From Caldifermentibacillus hisashii (GTDB lineage Bacteria > Bacillota > Bacilli > Bacillales > Caldibacillaceae), in assembly GCF_027568575.1 (NCBI RefSeq), contig NZ_JANUVP010000004.1: a DNA stretch of 64,000 bases; one strand, written 5' to 3'. Position 1 is the stretch's first letter; every line of letters starts with the position of its first letter. Positions 51,940 to 59,993 of this stretch are shown piece by piece. Both the position numbers and the translations under genes were made by a program. Under the pieces are notes generated by a model. The model saw nothing but the letters and a program-made list of their open reading frames with translations. It made no database searches and was not told the DNA's origin.

Positions 51940-52245
51940 TTATTGAACAGCTTTATTTTGGTCAAACTTCCTGCGAACTCGATAAATAGTTAAAACTAGG
52001 CAAATGACTACTAAACCTTCTGCTACAGGTAAAAATGTACCTAAAAAGCTCAAAATCGTACAGCCTAACAATAGAAAAGCGTAAATGATTAAAGACTTTA
52101 ATAATGGCAATTTTTGGGCAAAACCAAGTTTATAAGCGGCAATGCTTAAAAGTACAATGGTACTGTAAAGAAGCCACATACCTATTTCCGGATTTTCATC
52201 AACTTTGTATAATGCCGCAAAAAAAGAAAGACGATTCTCTAACAA
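51940..52245 (-). CDS. ylaH: YlaH-like membrane protein
   Basis: The protein has three membrane helices (about 22-42, 48-66, 70-92) and matches YlaH (LLKSLIIYAFLLLGCTILSF, GTFLPVAEGL). The frame could start at a TTG (52260) or ATG (52251), both too close to the GGGGGG ribosome site. The TTG at 52245 has a 7-nt spacer and gives MLENRLSFFAALY, resembling the family start, so I choose it (101 aa) with moderate confidence. Function is unknown. Confidence 0.82.
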   Translation of the reverse strand: MLENRLSFFAALYKVDENPEIGMWLLYSTIVLLSIAAYKLGFAQKLPLLKSLIIYAFLLLGCTILSFLGTFLPVAEGLVVICLVLTIYRVRRKFDQNKAVQ

Positions 52246-52363
52246 CCCCATTCCCCCCAAAACAACAGCTTAATTTTGCAAATTGTATTATTTCTATTAT
52301 CATACATGACACAGACAGATTTGTAAAAAAACTCTTTTCTATTCTATAAAATGTACGAATTAT

Positions 52364-52393
52364 AAAGAAAACTCGGGTATCCGAGTTTTCTTT
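52364..52393 (-). terminator. Terminator after typA
   Basis: AAAGAAAACTCGG (52364-52376) and CCGAGTTTTCTTT (52381-52393) form a perfect 13-bp stem with a 4-nt loop; the T-rich arm provides the U-tract on the minus strand. Confidence 0.9.
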
Positions 52394-52398
52394 CTTCA

Positions 52399-54234
52399 TT
52401 ACTCTGCCTTTTTCTTTCTGGCTGTTTTTTCGCGTAATGACTTATCCAATATTTTTTTCCGCATGCGAATCGATTCCGGAGTTACTTCTACATATTCATC
52501 TTCATCAATATATTGCAGCGCTTCTTCCAAAGAAAATGAACGCGGTTTTTTAATAACTGCCGTTTGGTCTTTTGTTGCTGAACGAACATTAGTTTGATGT
52601 TTTGTTTTACAAATATTTACTGTAATATCATTTTCTCTATTATGTTCGCCGACAATCATTCCACCGTAAACTTCTGTTCCCGGTTCAACAAAAATTACCC
52701 CGCGGTCTTCCACTTGCATGATACCGTAAGTCGAAGCAACACCGGTCTCCATTGAGACAAGAACACCGCGAATCCGTCCGCCAACTTGACCAGACAGTTT
52801 TGGCAAATATTTTTCAAAAGAGTGGTTATAAATTCCATACCCTTTTGTTAATGTTAATAATTCTGTATTATAACCAATTAAGCCACGAGAAGGAACAAGG
52901 AAAATGAGGCGAACTTGACCCTTTCCGTTATTGCTCATATCAATCATATCGCCTTTTCTTCTTCCTAACGATTCCAAAACGGCACCTACATATTCTTCAG
53001 GTGTGTCAATAACGACTCTTTCAAATGGTTCACAAATTTTGCCGTCGATTTCCTTTAAAATGACTTCCGGTTTGGATACTTGCAATTCATAGCCTTCTCT
53101 TCTCATCGTTTCGATTAAAATTGACAGATGCAATTCCCCACGACCGGAAACAACCCAGGAATCAGCGGAATCAGTTGGATCGACACGAAGACTAACATCG
53201 GTATGCAATTCCGTTTTTAGTCTCTCTTCTATTTTTCTTGCCGTAACCCATTTTCCTTCCCGTCCGGCAAAAGGGCTATTATTAACAAGAAAGGTCATTT
53301 TTAAAGTAGGTTCATCAATGCGAAGCGGTGGTAATGCTTCTTGGAAATCAATCGGACAAATCGTTTCACCAACGTTTATATCTTCCATTCCTGATACGGC
53401 AACAAGATCACCGGCATTTGCTTCATTTATTTCAACCCGCTTCAATCCTAAAAACCCAAACATTTTCGTGACCCGAAATTGTTTCACACTACCGTCAAGC
53501 TTCATCAATGCCACTTGTTCACCGACTCGCATTGTTCCACGGAATACCCGACCAATACCAATACGACCGACATATTCATTATAATCAAGGAGGGCCACTT
53601 GCATTTGTAACGGTTCTTCACGATTATCAACAGGTGCAGGAATTTTTTCTAAAATCGTATCGAATAAGACTTGCATATTTTCATCCTGTTTTGCCGGGTC
53701 CGGATCCACGCTTGCGGTACCGTTAATCGCTGAACAATAAACAACTGGAAAATCCAATTGATCATCATCCGCATCTAATTCAATGAATAAATCCAATACT
53801 TCATCTACCACTTCTTCCGGTCTTGCAAAATCACGGTCAATTTTGTTAACGACGACAATCGGTGTTAAATGTTGTTCGAGTGCTTTTTTTAAAACAAATC
53901 GTGTTTGCGGCATACATCCTTCATAAGCATCAACAACTAACAACACACCATCGACCAGTTTCATAATTCGCTCAACTTCCCCACTGAAATCGGCGTGTCC
54001 CGGTGTGTCCAAAATATTAATTTTTACATCTTTATATTGTACAGCGGTATTTTTTGCTAAGATTGTAATTCCTCTTTCCCGTTCCAAGTCATTGGAATCC
54101 ATGGCCCGTTCTTGAACATACTCATTAGCACGAAAAATACCGGATTGTTTCAATAATTGATCGACCAAAGTGGTTTTCCCATGGTCAACATGGGCAATGA
54201 TCGCTATATTTCTAATATCTTCCCTTACTTTCAT
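52399..54234 (-). CDS. typA: Ribosome-associated translational GTPase TypA/BipA
   Basis: TypA is a translational GTPase related to EF-G/LepA that binds the ribosome and is important at low temperature and stress. The 611-residue protein has the G1 motif AHVDHGKTT, G2 ERERGITI, G3 DTPGHADF and G4 NKIDR. EF-G-like domains III and V and the TypA-specific C-terminal domain follow (TVNICKTKHQTNVRSATKDQ). The frame extends to 54294, but the ATG at 54234 follows AGGAGAAAGT. It is the ylaG gene of B. subtilis. Confidence 0.96.
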   Translation of the reverse strand: MKVREDIRNIAIIAHVDHGKTTLVDQLLKQSGIFRANEYVQERAMDSNDLERERGITILAKNTAVQYKDVKINILDTPGHADFSGEVERIMKLVDGVLLVVDAYEGCMPQTRFVLKKALEQHLTPIVVVNKIDRDFARPEEVVDEVLDLFIELDADDDQLDFPVVYCSAINGTASVDPDPAKQDENMQVLFDTILEKIPAPVDNREEPLQMQVALLDYNEYVGRIGIGRVFRGTMRVGEQVALMKLDGSVKQFRVTKMFGFLGLKRVEINEANAGDLVAVSGMEDINVGETICPIDFQEALPPLRIDEPTLKMTFLVNNSPFAGREGKWVTARKIEERLKTELHTDVSLRVDPTDSADSWVVSGRGELHLSILIETMRREGYELQVSKPEVILKEIDGKICEPFERVVIDTPEEYVGAVLESLGRRKGDMIDMSNNGKGQVRLIFLVPSRGLIGYNTELLTLTKGYGIYNHSFEKYLPKLSGQVGGRIRGVLVSMETGVASTYGIMQVEDRGVIFVEPGTEVYGGMIVGEHNRENDITVNICKTKHQTNVRSATKDQTAVIKKPRSFSLEEALQYIDEDEYVEVTPESIRMRKKILDKSLREKTARKKKAE

Positions 54235-54404
54235 ACTTTCTCCTGCTTTCTTTTCGAAAATCAACCTTTCTATTATAACACAACTGACCATCATTGTGGA
54301 AAAAAATTAAATCATCTAGTAAAATAAAAGCATATAGACATTTTATATTTTTTACAATTTGCCGGGAAATATATGATGATTTTTAACAAAAAGGATGGGA
54401 TAAT

Positions 54405-54590
54405 TTGAAAAAGATTCAGTGGAATTTTCTCCTTTATTCTTTCTTAGCAGTTGCAGCGATGATCGGTATCGGTATTTCCGTTTCATTTCAAAGCATAACG
54501 CTAATTTTTACATTCATTGTACTCTTAATTTTGATTATGGGCTTTGGGTTCCGTACGAAGAAAAAGATGAGAGAATCGGGGAAATTATAA
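54405..54590 (+). CDS. ylaF: YlaF family small membrane protein (DUF5325)
   Basis: The 61-residue protein has two membrane helices (about 8-27 and 31-48) and a basic tail FRTKKKMRESGKL. It corresponds to ylaF by position, divergent from typA and ending at a strong terminator. The start is TTG, well spaced from AAAGGATGGG. Function is unknown. Confidence 0.8.
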   Translation: MKKIQWNFLLYSFLAVAAMIGIGISVSFQSITLIFTFIVLLILIMGFGFRTKKKMRESGKL

Positions 54591-54597
54591 TCGATGG

Positions 54598-54637
54598 AAG
54601 GTATGCCGTTTGATTGTTTAGGCATACCTTTCGTTTT
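54598..54637 (+). terminator. Terminator after ylaF
   Basis: AAGGTATGCC (54598-54607) and GGCATACCTT (54621-54630) pair perfectly over 10 bp, followed by TCGTTTTTT on the + strand. Confidence 0.85.
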
Positions 54638-54646
54638 TTCGGTGAT

Positions 54647-55453
54647 CTAATTTTTTTCCACATAATTTTGTAGGTAATTATCCAAAATGACTTGGTGCAA
54701 GCCGGGCTTTGCCACAAATAGCGAACTTTTTTCAAGGAGTGACAAAGGTTCACCGTTTAATTTTGTTGCCTTTCCGCCTAATTCTTCAACAATGACCCAA
54801 CCTGCCGCAAAGTCCCACGGTGATAAATGCATGGCAATATAGGCATCCAGCCAGCCGCAAGCAACATAGCCCATTTCAAGAGCAGCTGAACCAAAGGATC
54901 TTGTTCCTCGTATGTCTTTTACAAGCCGTCTTAAATATTCCGGATCAATACGTCGATTATTTGTTAGCCAGATAGGATTCATTCCTACAATTGCTTTTTC
55001 AATTGAAACTTCTTCTAATCTTGGTATCGGTTGGTCATTAAACAATGCACCTTTCCCTTTGACAGCTGAATAAAGCTCATCGTGGATAACATCGTAAATA
55101 TACCCAAGCTGACCAACGCCATCTCCAAAAACGCCAATTGAAATGGTGAAATTTCGATGCATATGAACAAAATTCATCGTCCCGTCAATGGGATCGATAA
55201 CCCAAATTACCCCTCTGACATCAGTAATTTCGTCACCGCCGCCTTCTTCCCCCAATATTCGATGACCCGGATAAGTTGAACGAATTTTTTCTATAAAAAA
55301 TTGCTCGGTATCTTTGTCAACATTCGTAACTAAATCATTCGGATTCGATTTTGTTGATATTTGTAATTTATTTTGTAAAGAATGACGAATCCTTTCTCCC
55401 GCCTCTTGAATCCATATTTTTATTTCTCGATCTAATATTAACCAATCAATCAT
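54647..55453 (-). CDS. suhB: Inositol monophosphatase family protein (YktC/SuhB)
   Basis: The 268-residue protein has the Mg-dependent phosphatase signatures LGEEGGG, WVIDPIDGTMNFVH and the C-terminal SPWDFAAGWVIVEELGG. Members hydrolyse inositol-1-phosphate or related sugar phosphates; the exact substrate is not readable from sequence. A TTG at 55468 lies inside the ribosome site. The ATG at 55453, 8 nt after GGAGG, is preferred. It corresponds to yktC in B. subtilis. Confidence 0.92.
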   Translation of the reverse strand: MIDWLILDREIKIWIQEAGERIRHSLQNKLQISTKSNPNDLVTNVDKDTEQFFIEKIRSTYPGHRILGEEGGGDEITDVRGVIWVIDPIDGTMNFVHMHRNFTISIGVFGDGVGQLGYIYDVIHDELYSAVKGKGALFNDQPIPRLEEVSIEKAIVGMNPIWLTNNRRIDPEYLRRLVKDIRGTRSFGSAALEMGYVACGWLDAYIAMHLSPWDFAAGWVIVEELGGKATKLNGEPLSLLEKSSLFVAKPGLHQVILDNYLQNYVEKN

Positions 55454-55647
55454 TGAGTTTGCCTCCAAATATTACTTTTTGTCCTTATTTTTTATTATCA
55501 TACACCAAGTCGAAATGAAAAAGTATCGCTTGCTTTATTTTATGGAAAAAACAAGGGTACAATTGCTTACAGTTAAACTTTCCTGTTGAAATATGTTAAA
55601 ATATCGTCAAAGTAAAAAATGCTTGCATAGGAGTTGTTATATATACA

Positions 55648-56265
55648 ATGGAATTTACAGGATTTTCAGAAGAAGATTTTCAAGTCTTTTCGATTGCCGG
55701 ATTGGATGAACGAATGACTGCAATTAAGGATCGAATTCAACCAAAGTTTCGAGAAATCGGTACATTTTTAACGGCTGAATTATCTACCATGGTTGGTAAT
55801 GAAATGTTTTTACATATCGCAAAACATGCTAGACGGAAAGTTAACCCGCCAAAGGATACATGGCTTGCTATCGGACCGAATAAACGGGGCTACAAACAAT
55901 TCCCCCATTTTCAAGTTGGCCTTTTTGATGACCATGTATTTCTCTGGCTTGCCTATATTTATGAATTACCCAACAAATCACAAATAGCCGATAATCTGTT
56001 AAATCATATGTACGAGATGAAACAGCTTATCACGAATGACTTTGTCGTTTCCACAGATCATATGAATAAAAATGCCAATTCCATTCAAGAGATCGATTTG
56101 GAAGAAACATTATTGCGATTTAAGCAAGTAAAAAAAGCTGAATTTCTACTAGGCAGAAATATTGCTAAAAATGATTCGATTTTAAAAGATGGTAAACGTT
56201 TTTTAGAATTAGCTACCTCGACTTTCAAAACTTTAGTACCGATATATCAAATGTCCTTCCGGTAA
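55648..56265 (+). CDS. yktB: DUF1054 (UPF0637) family protein YktB
   Basis: The 205-residue protein matches the YktB family (GFSEEDFQVFSIAGLDERM, WLAIGPNKRGYKQFPHFQVG, DDHVFLWLAYIYELPNK). The structure of homologues is known but the function is not. The ribosome site TAGGAG lies 14 nt before the ATG, unusually far. A rare ATA at 55639 would be ideally placed and in frame, so the true start is uncertain. It is divergent from suhB. Confidence 0.87.
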   Translation: MEFTGFSEEDFQVFSIAGLDERMTAIKDRIQPKFREIGTFLTAELSTMVGNEMFLHIAKHARRKVNPPKDTWLAIGPNKRGYKQFPHFQVGLFDDHVFLWLAYIYELPNKSQIADNLLNHMYEMKQLITNDFVVSTDHMNKNANSIQEIDLEETLLRFKQVKKAEFLLGRNIAKNDSILKDGKRFLELATSTFKTLVPIYQMSFR

Positions 56266-56273
56266 AAGAACTT

Positions 56274-56301
56274 CCAATCAGTGGGCCATTCCACTGATTG
56301 G
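56274..56301. terminator. Hairpin between convergent yktB and yktA
   Basis: CCAATCAGTGG (56274-56284) and CCACTGATTGG (56291-56301) pair perfectly over 11 bp with a 6-nt loop. T-rich tails are weak on both sides (minus side AAGTTCTTTT). Confidence 0.65.
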
Positions 56302-56321
56302 AATTCCGATTACCGTTTACA

Positions 56322-56597
56322 TTAAGGCAATTTAATGATTTCCGTGTCCACGCTTGACTCTTTCAATTTTTTTACGGCATGATAAGCCGAATAACCGCTC
56401 ACTTCTTCAAATTCTCGAAAAACCTTCTTCTCCTCGCCAATACCAGGAACCACTTGTTTAAACTTCCGATATTGTTCCATCAATTGTGTTCTTTCTATAC
56501 CTTTATCATACACCTTTTCGATCGCTTCAAAAAATTGAACAACGGATATGATTTCTTCGGTTGTCCAATCCATGGAGATCGGATAGGAATATTCCAT
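56322..56597 (-). CDS. yktA: UPF0223 family protein YktA
   Basis: The 91-residue protein matches UPF0223 (YSYPISMDWTTEEIISVVQF, KFKQVVPGIGEEKKVFREFE). It is small, soluble and helical, with unknown function. A TTG at 56609 is part of the ribosome site; the ATG at 56597 is 5 nt after GGAGG and gives the usual length. It lies 14 bp after the nitronate monooxygenase gene. Confidence 0.88.
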   Translation of the reverse strand: MEYSYPISMDWTTEEIISVVQFFEAIEKVYDKGIERTQLMEQYRKFKQVVPGIGEEKKVFREFEEVSGYSAYHAVKKLKESSVDTEIIKLP

Positions 56598-56610
56598 GTT
56601 TACCTCCAAA

Positions 56611-57567
56611 TTATCGCCATTTTATACGAATTTCTTCAGCTTCGGTAATCATCCTGTGAAATAGTTCTTCCACTGAAGGGACATCTTTAATTAACCCCAT
56701 CACTTGTCCTGCCCAAGCAAACCCTTCATTTATTTTTCCTTCATATATATATTTCTTATTCGTTTCTCCGGAAATATAATCCTTTAAATCTTCATAAGTC
56801 GCACGATTTTTTTCAAGTTCAAGAATTTTATCCGTCCAAGCGTTTCTAATAGCTCGAGCCGGTGCTCCCAATGACCGTTTAATGACCGTAGTTCCGGTTT
56901 CATCTCCGGTAATTAACGCTTGTTTATAGAGATCGTGTGCATGAACACACTCCTTCGTTGCAATAAAGCGGGTTCCCATTTCAATTCCTTCAGCACCAAG
57001 ACTTAATGCCGCCATCAATCCCCTGCCATCTCCAATTCCCCCGGAGGCGATGACCGGTATCGAAACAGCATCGACAACTTGAGGTACAAGGACAAGCGTG
57101 GATACATCGTCTCTGCCCAGATGTCCCCCGCCTTCTTGGCCGACTACCATGACTGCATCTGCACCAAGCTGCTCGGCTTTTTGAGCTTGACGCTTTGATG
57201 CTACTAAGACTAATTTGATTATATCTTGACCGGCAAGTTTTTCAAAAAAAGGGGCCGGGTTTCCACCTGTTACGGATACAACAGGTACTTCTTCTTCAAT
57301 GATTACTTGTAAAAAATCCTCATAAGGTCTCCCATGTTGACCGATTGCAAAATTAACCCCAAACGGACGACTTGTCAGCGATTTCAGCTTTCTTATTTCT
57401 TTTCGTAAATCATTAGGCTGTTTTAAACTCATTGCTGTAATTTGTCCTAATCCGCCTGCGTTAGATACGGCTGCCGCCAGTTCGCTGTACGCTAAGTAGG
57501 CAAGACCTCCTTGAATAATCGGGTATTGAATCTTTAATAATTTTGTTATCCGCGTTGACCAATCCAA
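56611..57567 (-). CDS. Nitronate monooxygenase / FMN-dependent 2-nitropropane dioxygenase-like protein
   Basis: The 318-residue TIM-barrel protein has the family motifs YPIIQGGLAYLAYSELAAAV, ADAVMVVGQEGGGHLGR (with the catalytic His) and the FMN-phosphate loop IPVIASGGIGDGRGL, then GAEGIEMGTRFIATKE. FabK enoyl-ACP reductases share this fold, so that role cannot be excluded. The start is TTG, six nt after AAAGGGGGG. No such gene sits between SR1 and yktA in B. subtilis, where speA lies, so this is a local difference. Confidence 0.87.
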   Translation of the reverse strand: MDWSTRITKLLKIQYPIIQGGLAYLAYSELAAAVSNAGGLGQITAMSLKQPNDLRKEIRKLKSLTSRPFGVNFAIGQHGRPYEDFLQVIIEEEVPVVSVTGGNPAPFFEKLAGQDIIKLVLVASKRQAQKAEQLGADAVMVVGQEGGGHLGRDDVSTLVLVPQVVDAVSIPVIASGGIGDGRGLMAALSLGAEGIEMGTRFIATKECVHAHDLYKQALITGDETGTTVIKRSLGAPARAIRNAWTDKILELEKNRATYEDLKDYISGETNKKYIYEGKINEGFAWAGQVMGLIKDVPSVEELFHRMITEAEEIRIKWR

Positions 57568-57788
57568 ATTGGACCCCCCTTTACAAATAAATCAGAAATC
57601 ACAAGAAAATTATACCAGTTTTTACATTGGAAAAACCACTTTCCGAAAGTTACGAAAAGAAACACAATGGTAGACAAGGAATGTTAATGATTGTTTTATT
57701 TTCTAGAACGGATGTTTTAGCAGATTTATAAAGAATATCTTCCTAAGAAATTCAGTGCAACTTTTTTAAATTTTGAATTACCAATTAA

Positions 57789-57819
57789 CAAAAAATAGGG
57801 ATACAATAGTATGTATCCC
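57789..57819 (-). terminator. Terminator of SR1
   Basis: GGGATAC (57798-57804) and GTATCCC (57813-57819) pair perfectly; the minus-strand tail is TATTTTTTG. It ends the small SR1 transcript 41 nt past the SR1P stop. Confidence 0.85.
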
Positions 57820-57859
57820 CTTTAAGTAAACAAACATATACCTCTTTTTCCCTTTTTTC

Positions 57860-57988
57860 TTATTCTTCAAAATCATGATGATGATGTTCACAATCGCAAG
57901 TAGAACACTGTCCATATAGGACGGTAACTTTTTCATCCTCAAAATAATCTACTGTAGAATTGCAAACAGAACATACGATTTGACCCAT
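57860..57988 (-). CDS. sr1P: GapA-binding peptide SR1P
   Basis: This 42-residue ORF (MGQIVCSVCNSTVDYFEDEK, then VTVLYGQCSTCDC and an His/acidic tail) matches the SR1P family, including the invariant YFEDEKVTVLYG core and two CxxC pairs. SR1P binds glyceraldehyde-3-phosphate dehydrogenase GapA and stabilises its message in B. subtilis. The frame extends upstream without a ribosome site; the ATG at 57988 follows GAAAGGGG with a 7-nt spacer. The tail EHHHHDFEE could bind metal. Confidence 0.92.
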   Translation of the reverse strand: MGQIVCSVCNSTVDYFEDEKVTVLYGQCSTCDCEHHHHDFEE

Positions 57989-58027
57989 TGTGATTCCCCT
58001 TTCAATTAATGTAACATAATAATCTAA

Positions 58028-58038
58028 TGTGTTATACA
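58028..58038. promoter_or_regulatory. CcpN-type operator, downstream site
   Basis: TGTGTTATACA (+ strand) fully matches the CcpN consensus TRTGHYATAYW as I remember it. It lies at about +6 to +16 of the predicted SR1 transcript. Confidence 0.6.
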
Positions 58039-58050
58039 ATTTGTAGTTAT

Positions 58051-58079
58051 ATAATATATTATATTTCATTACCTGTCAA
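58051..58079 (-). promoter_or_regulatory. SigA promoter of SR1
   Basis: On the minus strand TTGACA (58079-58074) is perfect, followed by 17 nt and TATTAT (58056-58051). The predicted start is near 58044, 56 nt before the SR1P ATG. Confidence 0.85.
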
Positions 58080-58112
58080 TATATATTAATAAATTTTTAA
58101 ATTTAACCGTAT

Positions 58113-58123
58113 TGTGATATACA
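58113..58123. promoter_or_regulatory. CcpN-type operator, upstream site
   Basis: TGTGATATACA (+ strand) is a second full match to TRTGHYATAYW, 85 bp from the first site (about eight helical turns), so the pair brackets the SR1 promoter. Confidence 0.6.
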
Positions 58124-58257
58124 TTTTTATTTTTTCTTATCATTACAGTTGTATGCTAGTAAAAATCGTTTAACTGAATAGAAACCAATATGAAATAAAG
58201 TTACTATGTAAATAAACCCTTTTTCATGATTGTTGCTATGTTGGTTCCTTAGTGTAC

Positions 58258-58289
58258 AAAAAAATACCCCGAGCATATAGCCCGGAGTA
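58258..58289 (-). terminator. Terminator after pdhD
   Basis: TACCCCGAGC (58265-58274) and GCCCGGAGTA (58280-58289) form a G-C-rich stem with two G-U-type pairs and a 5-nt loop; the minus-strand tail is seven T. It ends the pdh operon. Confidence 0.88.
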
Positions 58290-58304
58290 CTTTATCAGTA
58301 GATA

Positions 58305-59717
58305 TTATTTTAAAATGTGGATAGGCGTACCTAAAGCAACTTCGGCAGCTTCCATGGCAATTTCGCCAAATGTAGGATGCGCATGGATCGTTAAGGCAAT
58401 ATCTTCAGCCGTTACACCCGTTTCAACAGCCAGACCGATTTCCGCAATTAAGTCGGAAGCATTTGGTCCGGCGATTTGACCGCCAATGACGACACCGTCT
58501 TCTTTACGTACGACTAATTGATAAAAGCCTTCCGTATTATTTAATGCTAATGAACGGCCCAATGCCGCATAAGGGAATTTACCTACCGTAACTTCAATGC
58601 CTTCTGCTTTGGCTTGCTCTGGCGTGTATCCTACAGTTGCAAGTTCAGGATCTGAGAAAACAACAGCAGGAATACCAAGATAATCAATTTCAGACGGTTG
58701 TCCAGCAATGGCTTCAGCAGCAATTTTCCCTTCATAAGAGGCTTTATGAGCCAATTGCGGCCCGGCAACAATATCACCGATCGCATAGATATTCGCTACA
58801 TTGGTCCGGCATTGTTTATCGATTTCAACTAAGCCACGGTCCGTTAATTTAACCCCTGCTTGTTCAAGACCTAATTCATCTGTATTCGGACGGCGCCCGA
58901 CCATAACAAATACATAATCAGCAGAAACTTTTTCTTCTTTTCCGCCGGCTTCATATGTAACAACTACACCGGTGTCACTTTCTTCCACACCTTTAGCCAT
59001 TGCTTTAGTAATAATTTCTGCACCTTTATTTTTAAAGTTCTTTTTCACTAGTTGAGTCATTTGTTTTGCATAATTACCACCGAGAATATCATCCATACCT
59101 TCTAAAATGGTCACTTTGGTCCCGAAGTTCGCATATACACCGCCAAGTTCAAGACCGATGACGCCACCACCGATAATAACAATATGTTCCGGAATTTCTT
59201 TAAGTGCAAGGGCACCGGTAGAATCAAGTACTCGCTTAGAAAATTTAAATGTTTTTAGCTCGATTGGACGGGAACCAGTAGCGACAATTGCATTTTTAAA
59301 CGTATAAGTTTGTGCACTTTTTTCTGTCATTACACGTAAGGAATTACTGTCGACAAAGTAAGCTTCACCTTTGACAACTTCAATCTTATGACCTTTTAAA
59401 AGGCCGGAAACTCCGCCTGTTAATTTTTTAACCACACTGTCTTTAAATGCTTGAACTTTGGAAAAATCTACTTTAACTTGTTCCGCAGTAATACCAAGTT
59501 CTTCAGAATGTTTTGCCTCGCGATATTTATGTGAAACGTTGATTAATGCTTTTGAAGGAATACATCCAACGTTTAAGCAAACACCGCCGACAGCATCTTT
59601 TTCAACAACTGTCACCTTTTGACCTAATTGTGCGGCACGAATTGCGGCAACATATCCCCCCGGACCAGCTCCGATGACAATTGTATCTGTTTCGATTGGA
59701 AAATCTCCTACAACCAT
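58305..59717 (-). CDS. pdhD: Dihydrolipoyl dehydrogenase (E3 of pyruvate dehydrogenase)
   Basis: E3 reoxidises dihydrolipoamide with FAD and NAD+. The 470-residue protein has the FAD loop IVIGAGPGGYVAA (about 13-25), the redox-active disulfide GGVCLNVGCIPSK, the NAD loop VIIGGGVIGLELGG, and the C-terminal catalytic HAHPTFGEIAMEAA. The ATG follows ATGGAGGCG. A 276-bp gap with a long inverted repeat separates it from pdhC, which suggests differential expression, as E3 also serves other 2-oxoacid dehydrogenases. Confidence 0.97.
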   Translation of the reverse strand: MVVGDFPIETDTIVIGAGPGGYVAAIRAAQLGQKVTVVEKDAVGGVCLNVGCIPSKALINVSHKYREAKHSEELGITAEQVKVDFSKVQAFKDSVVKKLTGGVSGLLKGHKIEVVKGEAYFVDSNSLRVMTEKSAQTYTFKNAIVATGSRPIELKTFKFSKRVLDSTGALALKEIPEHIVIIGGGVIGLELGGVYANFGTKVTILEGMDDILGGNYAKQMTQLVKKNFKNKGAEIITKAMAKGVEESDTGVVVTYEAGGKEEKVSADYVFVMVGRRPNTDELGLEQAGVKLTDRGLVEIDKQCRTNVANIYAIGDIVAGPQLAHKASYEGKIAAEAIAGQPSEIDYLGIPAVVFSDPELATVGYTPEQAKAEGIEVTVGKFPYAALGRSLALNNTEGFYQLVVRKEDGVVIGGQIAGPNASDLIAEIGLAVETGVTAEDIALTIHAHPTFGEIAMEAAEVALGTPIHILK

Positions 59718-59834
59718 TTTTTTACGCCTCCATTAATAAAAGTTCTGGGTCGTTAGTAAATAAAAATTATGGAATCATTTGATTAAACTTGCTAATTGTC
59801 TACCGGTAAATCGGTAAAACTTACAAAAACGCCA

Positions 59835-59977
59835 GAGAAGCTGCAAAAATTTCCCCATTTCCATATTTTGTCATAATGACTATACGCCCCATACCTAGTA
59901 TAACAATATAGAAAAAATCTCGCATTAATTTTCCACTGATATCAAGGTTGGAAATTTTAAAGATCATGCAGCTTCTC
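59835..59977 (-). repeat. Long interrupted inverted repeat in the pdhC-pdhD gap
   Basis: GAGAAGCTGCA (59835-59845) plus AAAATTTCC (59846-59854) pair with TGCAGCTTCTC (59967-59977) and GGAAATTTT (59950-59958). In the pdhC-pdhD message this makes a 20-bp two-part stem closing a loop of about 95 nt. It may be a partial terminator, an mRNA stability element or a processing site; the sequence does not decide. Confidence 0.6.
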
Positions 59978-59993
59978 AGAGTTTTATCTGGCT

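Larger units (their letters stand above)
57790..58044 (-). ncRNA. sr1: Dual-function small RNA SR1
   Basis: A short minus-strand transcript is bounded by a near-consensus SigA promoter (TTGACA-N17-TATTAT) and a rho-independent terminator, and encodes only the 42-residue SR1P. In B. subtilis SR1 lies next to pdhD, pairs with ahrC mRNA and encodes SR1P, and is repressed by CcpN under glycolytic conditions. Position, peptide and CcpN-type sites all agree. The ends are predicted; the base-pairing activity cannot be judged here. Confidence 0.8.
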
